From: Acinetobacter sp. ANC 4910
Lineage (GTDB): Bacteria; Pseudomonadota; Gammaproteobacteria; Pseudomonadales; Moraxellaceae
Length of the DNA: 64,000 nt
Direction of reading: 5' to 3'
Assembly (NCBI RefSeq): GCF_004331035.1
Contig: NZ_SJNT01000003.1
Coordinates: 1 to 64,000, forward strand
A program made the translations under genes and the position numbers. Below are positions 55,309 through 64,000 of this stretch, one piece after another. Below the pieces are notes generated by a model. It was not told the origin of the DNA. It saw only the letters and a program-made list of their open reading frames with translations, and ran no database searches. The first letter of the stretch is position 1, and each line of letters begins with the position of its first letter.

Positions 55309-55626
55309 GAAAATTAATCAAATCTCTAAAATAAAAAAATTGACCATATTTTATAGCTGTCAAAGTGTTCAGCATTTTTCTATGGTTAAGAATATCTATA
55401 AGGGCAGTTTTTTATTTTTAAAGCCCTTGGTCAAAAAATTGTACAAACTATTCAAATCTAGTGACGATCTTGCTGCTGTTGTTACAATTTTATTGTTTAA
55501 ACGTACTTTAGAATTTTACGCCTCTCAGTTAGTACACCTTGAATTGAAGGAATCATGAGAATTACTCATTTTTGTTATTTGTATTTCAAATAGAAATTAC
55601 GCTAGCATTCTAATCATAAAAATATA
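55309..55626. other. Intergenic region between fxsA and the second TonB receptor
   Basis: About 320 bases. A frame at 55307-55558 could encode 83 residues but overlaps the fxsA start and has no ribosome site (rejected). It ends in the Zur-like site at 55627. Confidence 0.45.
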
Positions 55627-55646
55627 GAATGTTATAACATTACATT
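55627..55646. promoter_or_regulatory. Zur-box-like site upstream of the second TonB receptor
   Basis: GAATGTTATAACATTACATT agrees at 17 of 20 positions with the gammaproteobacterial Zur consensus as I recall it (AAATGTTATANTATAACATT). It includes a perfect 14-base palindrome, AATGTTATAACATT (55628-55641), and lies 17 bases before the start. Zinc control is inference. Confidence 0.5.
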
Positions 55647-55662
55647 AATGTTTTTATGACGT

Positions 55663-57756
55663 ATGAAACAACCATTTCAGATATTTTATTCTAGCCTCAG
55701 CTTATCTCTCTTTACTCCATTCTGTTGGGCTGAAAGTACACCCGAAGTCCTTAAAACCATACAATTACAGGCCGAAACGTTAACTGAAAGTTCAAGGCAA
55801 ACCACAGCGTTAACTAAATTTTCACATGATATTCTCGACATCCCTTTTAGTCGCAGCCTACTGTCCAAAGACTTTATCCAGCAACAAGATGTACAACGTA
55901 TAGACGATGCACTGGCTCAGGTCAGTGGTGTATATCATCAAACCAACTATGGAGGTGGCTTTTGGGACAACTATTCTTTTCGTGGTTTTAGTACCGACCC
56001 CAATATTGGGGCTCAAATGATTAGAAATGGGCTTAGTGTCAATCGTGGACTCAGCGCCCCGCGGGATATGGTCAATATCGAATCACTTGACTTTTTAAAG
56101 GGTCCTATGGCTGCACTCTATGGTCGTGGTGAAACAGGTGGACTTTTGAATATCAACACCAAGCAACCCAAATGGGAGTCCCAAAGTGAAATTAACCTGC
56201 GCGCCAATAGCCTAGAAAAATATCGTGCGAGCTTTGAGCATACAGGCCCTCTCAATAATGACATTGCCTATCGATTTGCGATTGCACATGAAGATAATCA
56301 AAGTTTCCGTGACTATGTATCCAGTGAGCGTTGGTTTTTTTCACCTCAATTGACCTGGAAAATTTCTGATCAAACTCAATTCGATTTTGATAGCGAGTTT
56401 ACGAAACAAAGGGGGACTTTTGACCGTGGAATCAGCAGTTATCAAAAACAATTTGTCATGCAACCTGAAACTTTTTCAGGCGAACCCAATGATGGTCAGC
56501 ATCTTCAAAAGGACAATTTTTATCAGCTTCGTCTAGCACACAAATATAATGACGCTTGGAAAATAAATAATGCCTTGAGCTTTAAAGATGCTCAATTAAA
56601 AGGGTTTTCTAGTGAACCACGTAAAATTCAAAGTGATGGTCAGACTTTAGAACGACAACGTCGTTATCGTGACAATAAAAGCGATGATGCACTTTTTCAA
56701 ACGGAATTACTGGGCATGATTCAACAAGATTGGGCCAGACACGAAGTTCTGGTCAGCAGTGAGATGGGACGCTTGAATTATCGCCAACTTCAATTGCGGC
56801 GTAATCATAGTACGAGCATCCCCAATATGATCGACATCTATAACCCCGTGTATGGACAGTATCTTCCTGAACTTCCGTTGTTCATTAATACTGAAGAACA
56901 ACAACGCTATTTTGCTTTGAATCTTCAAGATCAAGTTTTTCTAAATGATCAGTGGAGCGTCCTACTTGGCGCACGTTTTGACCATATCACGCAAGATTTT
57001 CAAAATAAACTGATTGATAGCTCGAGTAAAAGAGACTTACAACAAACCAGCCCACGATTAGGCGTAAATTATCGGCTGAATGATGATTGGTCGTGGTATG
57101 CAAATTATGGACATTCTTTCGCACTGAACAGCGGTGTAGACAGTCATGACCAAGTTTTTGATCCAGAAAAAGGCATAAGTTACGAGTTTGGGAGCAAATA
57201 TCAGATCAATCCACAAAGTCTGTTTAGCCTCGCCTTATTTAAAATGAAGAAAGAAAATGTCTTAACCACCGATCCCACAGACAGTAATTATCAAGTCGCG
57301 GCAGGTGAAGTCTCTAGTCAAGGCATTGAACTTGATTTAGAAATGCAACTGAATGATCAATTCTCAGCACGAGCCAATTATAGCTACACTGATGCAAAAG
57401 TTGAAAAAGACCAAACTCTTGTCAAAGGTTCCAGATTAAGTAATGTGCCGAAACACAGTGGCTCAATCAATGTAAATTACGAATGGTCATTGGCAAATGC
57501 CAATAAAATGGGCATCGGTGCAACCGCGATTTATGTCGGAGATCGTAGTGGGCATAGCAGTGATAATGGATTTACGCTCCCCGCATACACTTTAGTCAAT
57601 TTACACGCCTATTATGCGCCATCGGAGCAACTCCGTTATCAATTCAATATCAATAATTTATTGGATGAAACCTACTATGTTGCAAGTTATAGCGAGCTTT
57701 GGATTCAACCCGGCGATCCATTAAATGCATCGCTTGCATTGCAATGGAAATTCTAA
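55663..57756 (+). CDS. TonB-dependent receptor, siderophore-receptor type
   Basis: 697 residues. Signal peptide to about residue 23 (CWA-ESTPEV). Plug domain: DDALAQVSGVYHQTNYGGG, then FRGFSTDPN, ALYGRGETGGLLNINTKQP; barrel with the LYNINNLLDETYYV-like NNLLDETYYVASYSE near the end, and a terminal LQWKF. Ligand cannot be deduced from the sequence. The Zur-like box directly upstream suggests a zinc-responsive uptake receptor rather than, or besides, an iron siderophore one. Confidence 0.9.
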   Translation: MKQPFQIFYSSLSLSLFTPFCWAESTPEVLKTIQLQAETLTESSRQTTALTKFSHDILDIPFSRSLLSKDFIQQQDVQRIDDALAQVSGVYHQTNYGGGFWDNYSFRGFSTDPNIGAQMIRNGLSVNRGLSAPRDMVNIESLDFLKGPMAALYGRGETGGLLNINTKQPKWESQSEINLRANSLEKYRASFEHTGPLNNDIAYRFAIAHEDNQSFRDYVSSERWFFSPQLTWKISDQTQFDFDSEFTKQRGTFDRGISSYQKQFVMQPETFSGEPNDGQHLQKDNFYQLRLAHKYNDAWKINNALSFKDAQLKGFSSEPRKIQSDGQTLERQRRYRDNKSDDALFQTELLGMIQQDWARHEVLVSSEMGRLNYRQLQLRRNHSTSIPNMIDIYNPVYGQYLPELPLFINTEEQQRYFALNLQDQVFLNDQWSVLLGARFDHITQDFQNKLIDSSSKRDLQQTSPRLGVNYRLNDDWSWYANYGHSFALNSGVDSHDQVFDPEKGISYEFGSKYQINPQSLFSLALFKMKKENVLTTDPTDSNYQVAAGEVSSQGIELDLEMQLNDQFSARANYSYTDAKVEKDQTLVKGSRLSNVPKHSGSINVNYEWSLANANKMGIGATAIYVGDRSGHSSDNGFTLPAYTLVNLHAYYAPSEQLRYQFNINNLLDETYYVASYSELWIQPGDPLNASLALQWKF

Positions 57757-57767
57757 ATCCTTGTTCG

Positions 57768-57797
57768 AACCCGTTAATTGTAAAATTTTCGGGTTTT
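57768..57797 (+). terminator. Weak terminator after the second TonB receptor
   Basis: AACCCG and CGGGTT pair over 6 bases with a long AT-rich loop, followed by TTCC. Short stem; only a modest candidate. Confidence 0.35.
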
Positions 57798-57994
57798 CCT
57801 TTTGGTGATTATGCTCTTTGCTGTCACTCAAAATCTTAACCATAACAAATACGAGTGTAAAAAGTTTAGACAGATCGCTCAACAACACCTTGATTAAAGC
57901 GAAATAACTGTTCTTCCATGTCTATAAAATCATATACTTCACAGATCGGTTGCAATCTCTGCATCATTTTTTCAGATCTTACCAAGTTTTTATT

Positions 57995-58540
57995 ATGTCA
58001 TTAATTATTGGGATTGACCCAGGTTCACGCCTTACAGGCTATGGAATTATAGAAAAAGACGGTCAAAAATTACGCTTTGTCGATGCTGGCACCATCCGTA
58101 CCGAAAGCAAAGATATGCCAGAACGCCTAAAACGTATTTTTGCTGGTGTTGAACGGATTGTGAAATTTCATGGTCCGACTGAAGCCGCGGTTGAACAAGT
58201 GTTTATGGCTCAAAATCCTGATTCTGCATTAAAATTAGGACAAGCTCGTGGTGCAGCCATTGCCGCGCTTGTAAATCTGGATTTGCAAGTTGCTGAATAT
58301 ACTGCCCGTCAAATTAAACAGTCAGTAGTTGGCTATGGCGCTGCGGATAAAGAACAAGTACAAATGATGGTGGTGAAATTACTGAATTTAAGTGTAACCC
58401 CCCAAGCCGATGCTGCCGATGCACTGGCTGCTGCCATTTGTCATGCACATGCTTCAGGAACCATGAGTAAACTGGCTGTACTTAATGCTTTAGGAGGCAT
58501 GGCTCGTGGACGGAGTCGTTCTAGCAGCCGACGTCGTTAA
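57995..58540 (+). CDS. ruvC: Holliday junction resolvase RuvC
   Basis: 181 residues from the ATG at 57995 ([17 protein letters not shown]); the frame is open further upstream but the family starts here. First catalytic Asp8 in GIDPGS, the [21 protein letters not shown] segment and late [14 protein letters not shown] acidic cluster are present. It cuts Holliday junctions in recombination and repair. The basic tail ([10 protein letters not shown]) is longer than usual. No ruvAB adjacent. Confidence 0.95.
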   Translation: MSLIIGIDPGSRLTGYGIIEKDGQKLRFVDAGTIRTESKDMPERLKRIFAGVERIVKFHGPTEAAVEQVFMAQNPDSALKLGQARGAAIAALVNLDLQVAEYTARQIKQSVVGYGAADKEQVQMMVVKLLNLSVTPQADAADALAAAICHAHASGTMSKLAVLNALGGMARGRSRSSSRRR

Positions 58541-58553
58541 TGATTAAGCAATT

Positions 58554-58832
58554 TCATTCGCGAATATTTTGAAAATCATTCACAGCGATATCTTGTGAAA
58601 CTTCACAACTGCTCACCTGATGCACTTCGGCATGAGGTGGCCCTAAATAAGCCAGTTCGATCACACGTGACAGATTTGCTGCATCAGTGATCACTAGAGC
58701 CTCGACTTCGCCTGTTGCTAAATTTTTGACATAGCCTTTTAATGCTAAAGCTTGGGCTTGTTGTTGAAACCATCTCCGATAGCCAACGCCCTGAACCTGT
58801 CCTGAAATAATGAGCCGAAATGCTTTTTGCAT
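58554..58832 (-). CDS. acyP: Acylphosphatase
   Basis: 92 residues from the ATG at 58832, with GGAG six bases upstream; an ATG at 58844 overlaps the previous gene. The signature GQVQGVGYRRWF carries the catalytic Arg, and the Asn of GYVKNLATGEVE supplies the second active residue. It hydrolyses acyl phosphates. Starts next to the nnr stop, translationally coupled. Confidence 0.9.
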   Translation of the reverse strand: MQKAFRLIISGQVQGVGYRRWFQQQAQALALKGYVKNLATGEVEALVITDAANLSRVIELAYLGPPHAEVHQVSSCEVSQDIAVNDFQNIRE

Positions 58833-58833
58833 C

Positions 58834-60324
58834 TTAATCTCCATTCACAACAGAATAAATTGCTCGTCCCATATCATGTGCCTGTAAACCACGCATCCCC
58901 GACTCAGCCAATACATCACCAGCTTGAGCATGTAAACTGACAATTTCGTGCAGAGCAATTCGCTCATGAAATTGTGCTTTTAAACTTGCTAGCATTCCCG
59001 CAAGCACGTCACCCATGCCGCCAGTTCCCATGCCCGCATTACCCTGAGTACAAATATACAATTTATCCTCCAAGACCAAGCTACCTGAACCTTTCAATAC
59101 CCATTGCCCCGAAAAGGTATCTTGTAATTGATGAATCGCGGCAATACGGTCTTGTTCTATATCCGCTGCTGTACAGCTCAACAAAGTTGCAGCCTCACCC
59201 GAATGCGGTGTTGCATAAATATGATCATTCAACTTTTGATTTTCTTTCGCAAGAAACCAAAGTCCATCTGCATCCAACACCACTTCTAAATGTGTACTTT
59301 GATTGAGTAGTTCGAACCATTGCTGAAAAATCTGCTCAGCCCAATCATCACGCCCCAACCCCATACCAAAACAAACTGCATCGACATGGCTTAATAACTG
59401 TTGAATTGCCTCAGAATTTAAAGCATTAATATCGCGTAGCATCATATTTGGCGCACGTGCTAAAATTGATTGGTGGTGCTTGGCATGACAGACCACGCTG
59501 ACTTTACCCGCCCCCGCATGAAAAGCGGCTTCTGCTGCCATGATGACTGCCCCCCCCATATCGGCATGACCGCCCACCACCAGTACGTGACCATAACTCC
59601 CTTTATGTCCGAAGGCTTGTCGTTGCGGCAAAGTAATCTTTTTTGGCGATAACTGCGCGATGGGGTTTAATTCATCATCTTGAGGAATAAGGCTAACTAA
59701 ATGTAACTGACTGACAAATTGTTTGCCTTGCCCTGTAAATAAGCCTGCTTTATAGCCCAGTAAAGTAAAGGTTTGATCAGCCTGAATGCTACAAGGTAAA
59801 GCCTGACCTGTATTCGCCTGCAAGCCACTCGGAATATCGACGGCTATTTTTAATCCAGTTTGTACATTGAATAAGTGAATAATCCTTTGCCAATCTTGAC
59901 CTAACTCACGGTTCAGTCCTATTCCAAATAAGGCATCTACATGACATTCATAACTTGATAATTGTTGTTGCAACTCAGGCTGTGTTAGAAACGTTTCGAT
60001 AGCGATAAAAGTCACATTCTGCGACTGAGCAAATAAATATGCCTGACGTAAATCTGGTGATGGTCCACGTTCAGTGGTTAATACAGTGACTTGAAAACCT
60101 GCCTGTTTTAAGTAGCCTGCAATAAAATAACCATCCCCCGCATTGTTACCCTGCCCACACCACACCGCTATTTTTTTAATCTGCTTTTGTTCAAATTGTG
60201 GTAATAACTGTTGCACAATTGTCCAAGCGGCTTGCTGCATCAAACCCAATGATGAATTTTTATGAGCAAACCAACGTTGCTCCCATGCTTGAATTTCGCT
60301 GCTATGGTAAACTGAACGTTGCAT
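58834..60324 (-). CDS. nnr: Bifunctional NAD(P)H-hydrate epimerase/dehydratase
   Basis: 496 residues, fusion of YjeF_N (epimerase) and the C-terminal carbohydrate-kinase-fold dehydratase. GQGNNAGDGYFIAGYLKQ near residue 57 marks the epimerase; KGSGSLVL and NAGMGTGGMGDVLAGML in the C-terminus mark the ADP/ATP-dependent dehydratase. It repairs hydrated NADH and NADPH. Divergent from queG with 21 bases between starts. Confidence 0.94.
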   Translation of the reverse strand: MQRSVYHSSEIQAWEQRWFAHKNSSLGLMQQAAWTIVQQLLPQFEQKQIKKIAVWCGQGNNAGDGYFIAGYLKQAGFQVTVLTTERGPSPDLRQAYLFAQSQNVTFIAIETFLTQPELQQQLSSYECHVDALFGIGLNRELGQDWQRIIHLFNVQTGLKIAVDIPSGLQANTGQALPCSIQADQTFTLLGYKAGLFTGQGKQFVSQLHLVSLIPQDDELNPIAQLSPKKITLPQRQAFGHKGSYGHVLVVGGHADMGGAVIMAAEAAFHAGAGKVSVVCHAKHHQSILARAPNMMLRDINALNSEAIQQLLSHVDAVCFGMGLGRDDWAEQIFQQWFELLNQSTHLEVVLDADGLWFLAKENQKLNDHIYATPHSGEAATLLSCTAADIEQDRIAAIHQLQDTFSGQWVLKGSGSLVLEDKLYICTQGNAGMGTGGMGDVLAGMLASLKAQFHERIALHEIVSLHAQAGDVLAESGMRGLQAHDMGRAIYSVVNGD

Positions 60325-60345
60325 GATTTCCCCTATTATTGGTTT

Positions 60346-61446
60346 ATGGCTTCGACCTCTTCTTCCTCAAATATCTCACTGCAACAGCTTGATCTTCAAG
60401 AGCTAAAAGCATGGATCAAAGCGCAGGCTTTAGACTTGGGTTTTGCTGATTGTGTCATTGCCAAACCAGATGCTCAAGCAGAATTAGAACGTTTTAAAGA
60501 ATATTTAAAGCGTGGTTATCATGCAGATATGACTTATCTTGAAGAAAACTTGGACAAACGTGCCGACCCAACACTACTGGTTCCAGGTACACGTAGCATT
60601 ATTTGTGTCCGTATGAATTATTTGGTAGAAACCCCTAAACCTCGTTATGTTCCAAACGAACCCAATGCCGCAATTATTGCACGTTATGCACGTGGACGGG
60701 ACTATCATAAAATTATGCGCGGGCGTCTAAAAACACTATCAACACGGATTCGTGAGCGCGTGGGAGATTTCGAATCTCGTCCATTTGCAGACTCCGCTCC
60801 CATTTTTGAAAAGTCTTTGGCTGAAAATGCAGGTATGGGCTGGACTGGAAAACATACTTTACTCATTCATAAAAAATCAGGCTCCTTTTTTGTTTTAGGG
60901 GAATTATTTACTTCTCTTGATTTACCTTTTGATGGGCCAACCACGAAGCATTGTGGCTCCTGTACAGCTTGTATTGATATCTGTCCGACACAAGCCATTG
61001 TCGAACCTTATATGCTCGATGCACGTAAATGTATTGCTTATTTAACGATTGAATACAAAGGGATTATTCCAGAAGAACTCAGACGTGGAATCGGCAATCG
61101 GGTTTTTGGCTGTGATGATTGCCAACTGATTTGCCCTTGGAACAGTTTCGCGCAAAAAGCCAGTATCGAAGATTTTAATCCACGTCATGATCTGGATCGG
61201 GTCACTTTATTAGATTTATGGCACTGGGATGAAGCAACGTTTTTAAGTAATACCGAAGGCAGCCCAATACGGCGCACAGGCTACCAAAGCTTTATGCGTA
61301 ATATTGCAATTGGTTTAGGAAATGCACCATTTTCTAGCTTAATTCTACAAACTTTGCACGAAACTCGTCACTTGTATGATGATATTGTGCAAGTCCATAT
61401 TGATTGGGCTATTCAAGAACAATTGATTAAATCTCAAACAGTTTAA
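60346..61446 (+). CDS. queG: Epoxyqueuosine reductase
   Basis: 366 residues from the ATG at 60346; nine upstream in-frame residues are unlikely. Cobalamin- and iron-sulfur-dependent enzyme: DSAPIFEKSLAENAGMGWTGKHT segment, then two [4Fe-4S] motifs, CGSCTACIDICPTQAI and CDDCQLICPWN. It performs the last step of queuosine synthesis in tRNA. Divergent from nnr. Confidence 0.95.
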   Translation: MASTSSSSNISLQQLDLQELKAWIKAQALDLGFADCVIAKPDAQAELERFKEYLKRGYHADMTYLEENLDKRADPTLLVPGTRSIICVRMNYLVETPKPRYVPNEPNAAIIARYARGRDYHKIMRGRLKTLSTRIRERVGDFESRPFADSAPIFEKSLAENAGMGWTGKHTLLIHKKSGSFFVLGELFTSLDLPFDGPTTKHCGSCTACIDICPTQAIVEPYMLDARKCIAYLTIEYKGIIPEELRRGIGNRVFGCDDCQLICPWNSFAQKASIEDFNPRHDLDRVTLLDLWHWDEATFLSNTEGSPIRRTGYQSFMRNIAIGLGNAPFSSLILQTLHETRHLYDDIVQVHIDWAIQEQLIKSQTV

Positions 61447-61471
61447 AATCATTAGTCCGTTATTAATAAAT

Positions 61472-61510
61472 AAACTTTGCATGTCCAGTTCGTTGCAAAG
61501 TTATTGTTTT
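61472..61510 (+). terminator. Terminator candidate after queG
   Basis: AACTTTGCA and TGCAAAGTT pair over 9 bases around a 12-base loop, then ATTGTTTT. The word AAACTTTGCATG recurs at 61560-61571. Confidence 0.6.
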
Positions 61511-61744
61511 ATAAAAAGGATAGTTACGTGTTTGGCACAAAATTTATTGAATCAAATAAAAACTTTGCATGGAATACTCACTAAAAATAGCCGACTTTGT
61601 GACTAAAACTTGCATCTAATCGCTCATTACATTGACCTTTTTTAATCGTCAGATACTATAAGTTTTGGTTTTTTTTGCCTTTGGTTTTGGCACGAAATCT
61701 GTATGATAAAAGGGAATAAAGAATACAGATGATGGACTTCTAGA
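61511..61744. other. bioB upstream region
   Basis: About 230 bases. A -10-like TATGAT at 61702-61707 follows a TTTGGT-like -35 at about 16 bases. TTTGGCAC occurs twice (61531 and 61686) but does not fit sigma-54 spacing. No BirA site was recognised. Confidence 0.4.
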
Positions 61745-62734
61745 ATGACTGTACGTAATGATTGGACGCGTGAAGAAATTCAAGCTTTATATGAACAACC
61801 TTTTTTAGACTTGGTCTTCCAAGCGCAAAAAGTTCATCGTGAGCATTTCGATGCCAATACCATTCAAGTCAGCACTTTATTATCAATTAAAACAGGGAAA
61901 TGCCCTGAAGATTGCAAATATTGCTCTCAATCTGCACGTTATGATTCAAAACTAGAAGCAGAAAAACGCATTGCTGTAGACAAAGTCATTAATGAAGCCA
62001 AAGAAGCATTAGAATCTGGTTCTTCACGCTTCTGCATGGGGGCTGCATGGCGCAACCCGCATGAACGTGATATGCCTTATGTACTAGAAATGGTTCGTGA
62101 AGTAAAAGCTTTAGGTTTAGAAACTTGCATGACTTTAGGCATGTTAAATCAGTCACAAGCTGAACGTTTAAAAGATGCTGGACTCGATTACTACAATCAC
62201 AACCTTGACACTTCGCGTGAGTATTATTCAAATATCATCAGTACCCGTACTTTTGATGATCGCTTAAATACGCTTGAATATGTACGCGGTGCAGGCATGA
62301 AAGTGTGTAGTGGTGGTATTGTTGGTTTAGGTGAAGACACTGCTGATCGTATTGGTCTATTACTTGAACTTGCGACTTTACCTATTCACCCAGAATCCGT
62401 GCCAATTAACATGCTGGTTCCAATTGAAGGCACCCCATTGGCAGATGTTGAAAAACTTGATGTGACTGAATGGATTCGTACCATTGCTGTTGCACGTATT
62501 ATTATGCCAAAAAGCTATATTCGACTTTCTGCGGGGCGTGAATCTTTGACTGATTCAGACCAAGCCTTGGCATTCATGGCAGGTGCAAACTCCCTATTCT
62601 CAGGCGAAAAGTTACTCACAACGCCAAATGCAGGCGAAGGTCGAGACAAACAATTATTTAATAAATTAGGTTTGGTTGCTGAAAAAGCGAAACCTACTGT
62701 CACTGAACTTTCTGTAGATGCAATGGCAGGCTAA
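61745..62734 (+). CDS. bioB: Biotin synthase
   Basis: 329 residues. Radical SAM motif CPEDCKYC with Cys53, Cys57 and Cys60; YNHNLDTS and later [17 protein letters not shown] segments are typical. It inserts sulfur into dethiobiotin. Single gene here; bioF/C/D are elsewhere. Ends in a strong terminator. Confidence 0.97.
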   Translation: MTVRNDWTREEIQALYEQPFLDLVFQAQKVHREHFDANTIQVSTLLSIKTGKCPEDCKYCSQSARYDSKLEAEKRIAVDKVINEAKEALESGSSRFCMGAAWRNPHERDMPYVLEMVREVKALGLETCMTLGMLNQSQAERLKDAGLDYYNHNLDTSREYYSNIISTRTFDDRLNTLEYVRGAGMKVCSGGIVGLGEDTADRIGLLLELATLPIHPESVPINMLVPIEGTPLADVEKLDVTEWIRTIAVARIIMPKSYIRLSAGRESLTDSDQALAFMAGANSLFSGEKLLTTPNAGEGRDKQLFNKLGLVAEKAKPTVTELSVDAMAG

Positions 62735-62765
62735 TTGACTTATTTTAAGTTGTGAATCTGAATCA

Positions 62766-62794
62766 AATGCCAATTCTATGAATTGGCATTTTTA
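62766..62794 (+). terminator. Terminator of bioB
   Basis: AATGCCAATTC and GAATTGGCATT pair around TAT, followed by TTTATTT. Confidence 0.88.
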
Positions 62795-62839
62795 TTTGTG
62801 CTTAAGCCATCAATCATTCACTGATTGAATAATCACAGC

Positions 62840-63064
62840 TTAACCCGCAAAGTTATGTGCCGTAATCAAAATACCGTATTGTGCATTCAGATAATCACCT
62901 TTTCGAATAATATCTGCACCGTTGGCATGATAAACGGTTAACTGCTCACTCACAGCATCATATTCAAAGCGTTCATAACAATCTTGATGATGACATAGCC
63001 ATGTGAGCGTATCTACCAACTGCTCATCGACAATATAGCTTTCTTTTTGAAAATCTTTAGACAT
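62840..63064 (-). CDS. Small hypothetical protein, 74 residues
   Basis: MSKDFQKESYIVDEQLVDTL leads to LTWLCHHQDCYERFEYDAVS and ends GILITAHNFAG. Soluble, acidic, no signal peptide, with one His/Cys-rich stretch (LCHHQDC). Not recognised. Isolated between bioB and the 37-residue gene. Confidence 0.55.
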   Translation of the reverse strand: MSKDFQKESYIVDEQLVDTLTWLCHHQDCYERFEYDAVSEQLTVYHANGADIIRKGDYLNAQYGILITAHNFAG

Positions 63065-63172
63065 GTTTGGTCGAAAAAATAAAGTTAATGCTTTGTATTG
63101 TATCGGGCTTTAATAAAATACGAGAAGCAATACAAAAATTTATCTAAAAAAATAGCTGTCCTAGAATGTATA

Positions 63173-63203
63173 AAATCCGAAATGATTGACTCACTTCGGA
63201 TTT
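63173..63203 (-). terminator. Terminator after the 37-residue gene
   Basis: AAATCCGAA and TTCGGATTT pair over 9 bases; the stem can extend by TGA/TCA past one mismatch. On the minus strand it follows the 63223 stop and is trailed by TTTTATA. Confidence 0.75.
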
Positions 63204-63222
63204 AACTAGAGCAATTCTAAGA

Positions 63223-63336
63223 CTAAGAGGTCTTATTCTCGCCACATTTTCTGCATTCCAGATGTTCACCTATTTCCTCCATTCGTTCATATTCATAAAT
63301 GTGGAAACAAAGTAACTTTCTGAGTAATTGAAACAT
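63223..63336 (-). CDS. Tiny cysteine-motif protein, 37 residues
   Basis: Reads MFQLLRKLLCFHIYEYERME then EEIGEHLECRKCGENKTS region, ending at TAG (63223-63225). AAGGAG lies six bases upstream of the ATG, an excellent ribosome site, and a terminator follows. The CRKCG pair plus the earlier Cys/His (LLCFH) could form a small zinc-binding site. Not matched to a named family by eye; similar short Cys-rich proteins are known in Pseudomonas and Acinetobacter. Confidence 0.6.
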   Translation of the reverse strand: MFQLLRKLLCFHIYEYERMEEIGEHLECRKCGENKTS

Positions 63337-63515
63337 TTTAAACTCCTTGTTTAATTTTTTTGTCTCATGCTTGTTTCTGTCCTGAAACATCGATGCATCC
63401 AAGTGATCAGATGCATTGCATTATAATTATCACATTTTTATCGAATGGCAAATAATTAACACAAGCTTGAATTGCATTTCGTCGGAAAGTAAATTCATAG
63501 CATAGACTTTAGTCG

Positions 63516-64000
63516 TTACGCGACATTCACATTAAACATTGAACCGATCGCACTAGTAATGAGCATGGCAAAGCATCCCCAAAACAAGACTCTTAGTGCC
63601 CCTTTCCAAACGGATGATCCTGCGGTATAGCTTGCCAATCCACCCAAACTCACTAAAGCAAAAATTGAAACGATCACAATCGCACTGGCTAAATAATCTT
63701 GTGGTGCCATAAGCACAGCCAACAGAGGAATGGTGGCCCCAACTGAAAATGATAAAGCCGAAGACAAAGCGGCTTGCACTGGTTTGGCTGCAGTCATTTC
63801 AATAATGCCAATTTCATCGCGGGCATGTGCTGCCAAAGAATCATGTGCTGTTAACTGAATTGCCACTTCATGCGCCAACTTTTCATCTAAACCACGATGG
63901 ATATAAATTTGGGTTAGTTCCCTTAATTCTTGTTCAGGATTATTTTCTAATTCACGTCGTTCAAGTGCTAAATCTGCCTCTTCAATATCGGCTTGCGACT
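63516..64000 (-). CDS. VIT1/CCC1-family iron/manganese transporter (partial, runs off the right edge)
   Basis: At least 161 residues; the frame is open to the edge of the window, where reading goes SQADIEEADLALERRELENN and on without a start, so the N-terminus is missing. Visible are a cytoplasmic acidic helical metal-binding region (EQELRELTQIYIHRGLDEKLA) and three membrane helices including LSSALSFSVGATIPLLAVL and SIGSMFNVNVA at the end. VIT/CCC1 proteins move Fe2+ or Mn2+ across membranes for storage or detoxification. C-terminus complete. Confidence 0.85.
   Translation of the reverse strand, partial: SQADIEEADLALERRELENNPEQELRELTQIYIHRGLDEKLAHEVAIQLTAHDSLAAHARDEIGIIEMTAAKPVQAALSSALSFSVGATIPLLAVLMAPQDYLASAIVIVSIFALVSLGGLASYTAGSSVWKGALRVLFWGCFAMLITSAIGSMFNVNVA

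Noticed and set aside
55307..55558. Open frame of 83 codons upstream of the second TonB receptor
   Set aside because: Overlaps the fxsA start, no ribosome site, no known motif; possible but not supported.
61686..61707. Sigma-54-like TTTGGCACGAAAT before bioB
   Set aside because: The GC element at the right spacing is missing; a normal -10 (TATGAT) is a better fit.
1..64000. tRNA, rRNA, CRISPR, prophage or insertion sequence
   Set aside because: None seen on either strand; no transposase, integrase or repeat-spacer arrays.

Overview
The window looks like a chromosomal segment of an Acinetobacter species. The evidence is a low-GC, AT-rich gammaproteobacterial style plus several gene arrangements: trpGDC separate from trpE, rubA-rubB-estB-oxyR (described in Acinetobacter baylyi ADP1), pgaBCD, an ACR3/ArsH arsenic cluster and the hut genes. 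The species cannot be named from the sequence alone. I see no rRNA, tRNA, CRISPR array, prophage or intact insertion sequence.

Layout. 0-5.6 kb: the start of an allophanate hydrolase gene running off the left edge, a sulfatase + FadL-type porin pair, a gene-poor gap, and an MdaB/YgiN-like quinone pair. 5.7-9.9 kb: trpGDC, an Smr-domain protein and folE. 9.9-12.8 kb: arsenic resistance (arsR-acr3-arsH against arsC). 12.8-17.2 kb: envelope proteins DUF4105 and DUF3015, a DUF817 membrane protein and hemE. 17.4-24.8 kb: L,D-transpeptidase, pirin, Wzi, lysS, an SRPBCC protein, a YqiA-like hydrolase and apt. 25.2-28.6 kb: rubredoxin, rubredoxin reductase, esterase, OxyR. 28.8-32.6 kb: pgaBCD for poly-N-acetylglucosamine, with no pgaA beside it. 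32.9-38.7 kb: Pit phosphate transporter with a Pho-box-like control region, and metH. 38.7-40.7 kb: the most accessory-looking part, with repeat clusters, two PD-(D/E)XK-type small proteins and two short unknowns. 40.8-43.4 kb: an Fsr-type MFS pump, an AraC regulator and a peptide deformylase. 43.6-48.3 kb: hutH, hutU, hutC with HutC-like operators but no hutI/hutG/hutT. 48.6-57.8 kb: two TonB-dependent receptors around a frameshifted DUF1398 gene, a TetR regulator, a YdhR-like protein, LysE and FxsA. 57.9-64 kb: ruvC, acyP, nnr, queG, bioB, small unknown proteins (one of only 37 residues), and the start of a VIT/CCC1 transporter gene cut by the right edge.

How it fits together: most of the window is housekeeping metabolism (tryptophan, folate, haem, methionine, biotin, queuosine, NAD(P)H repair) interspersed with envelope and niche functions (alkane oxidation electron transfer, biofilm polysaccharide, arsenic, histidine and urea-derivative catabolism, metal or siderophore uptake). 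No wholly new multi-gene system is obvious. The best leads are the repeat-flanked nuclease-like genes near 39-40 kb, the DUF4105/DUF3015 pair, the Zur-like and Pho-like control sites, the incomplete hut and pga loci, and the broken DUF1398 gene. All functions are inferred from motif and family recognition by eye; no database search was run.
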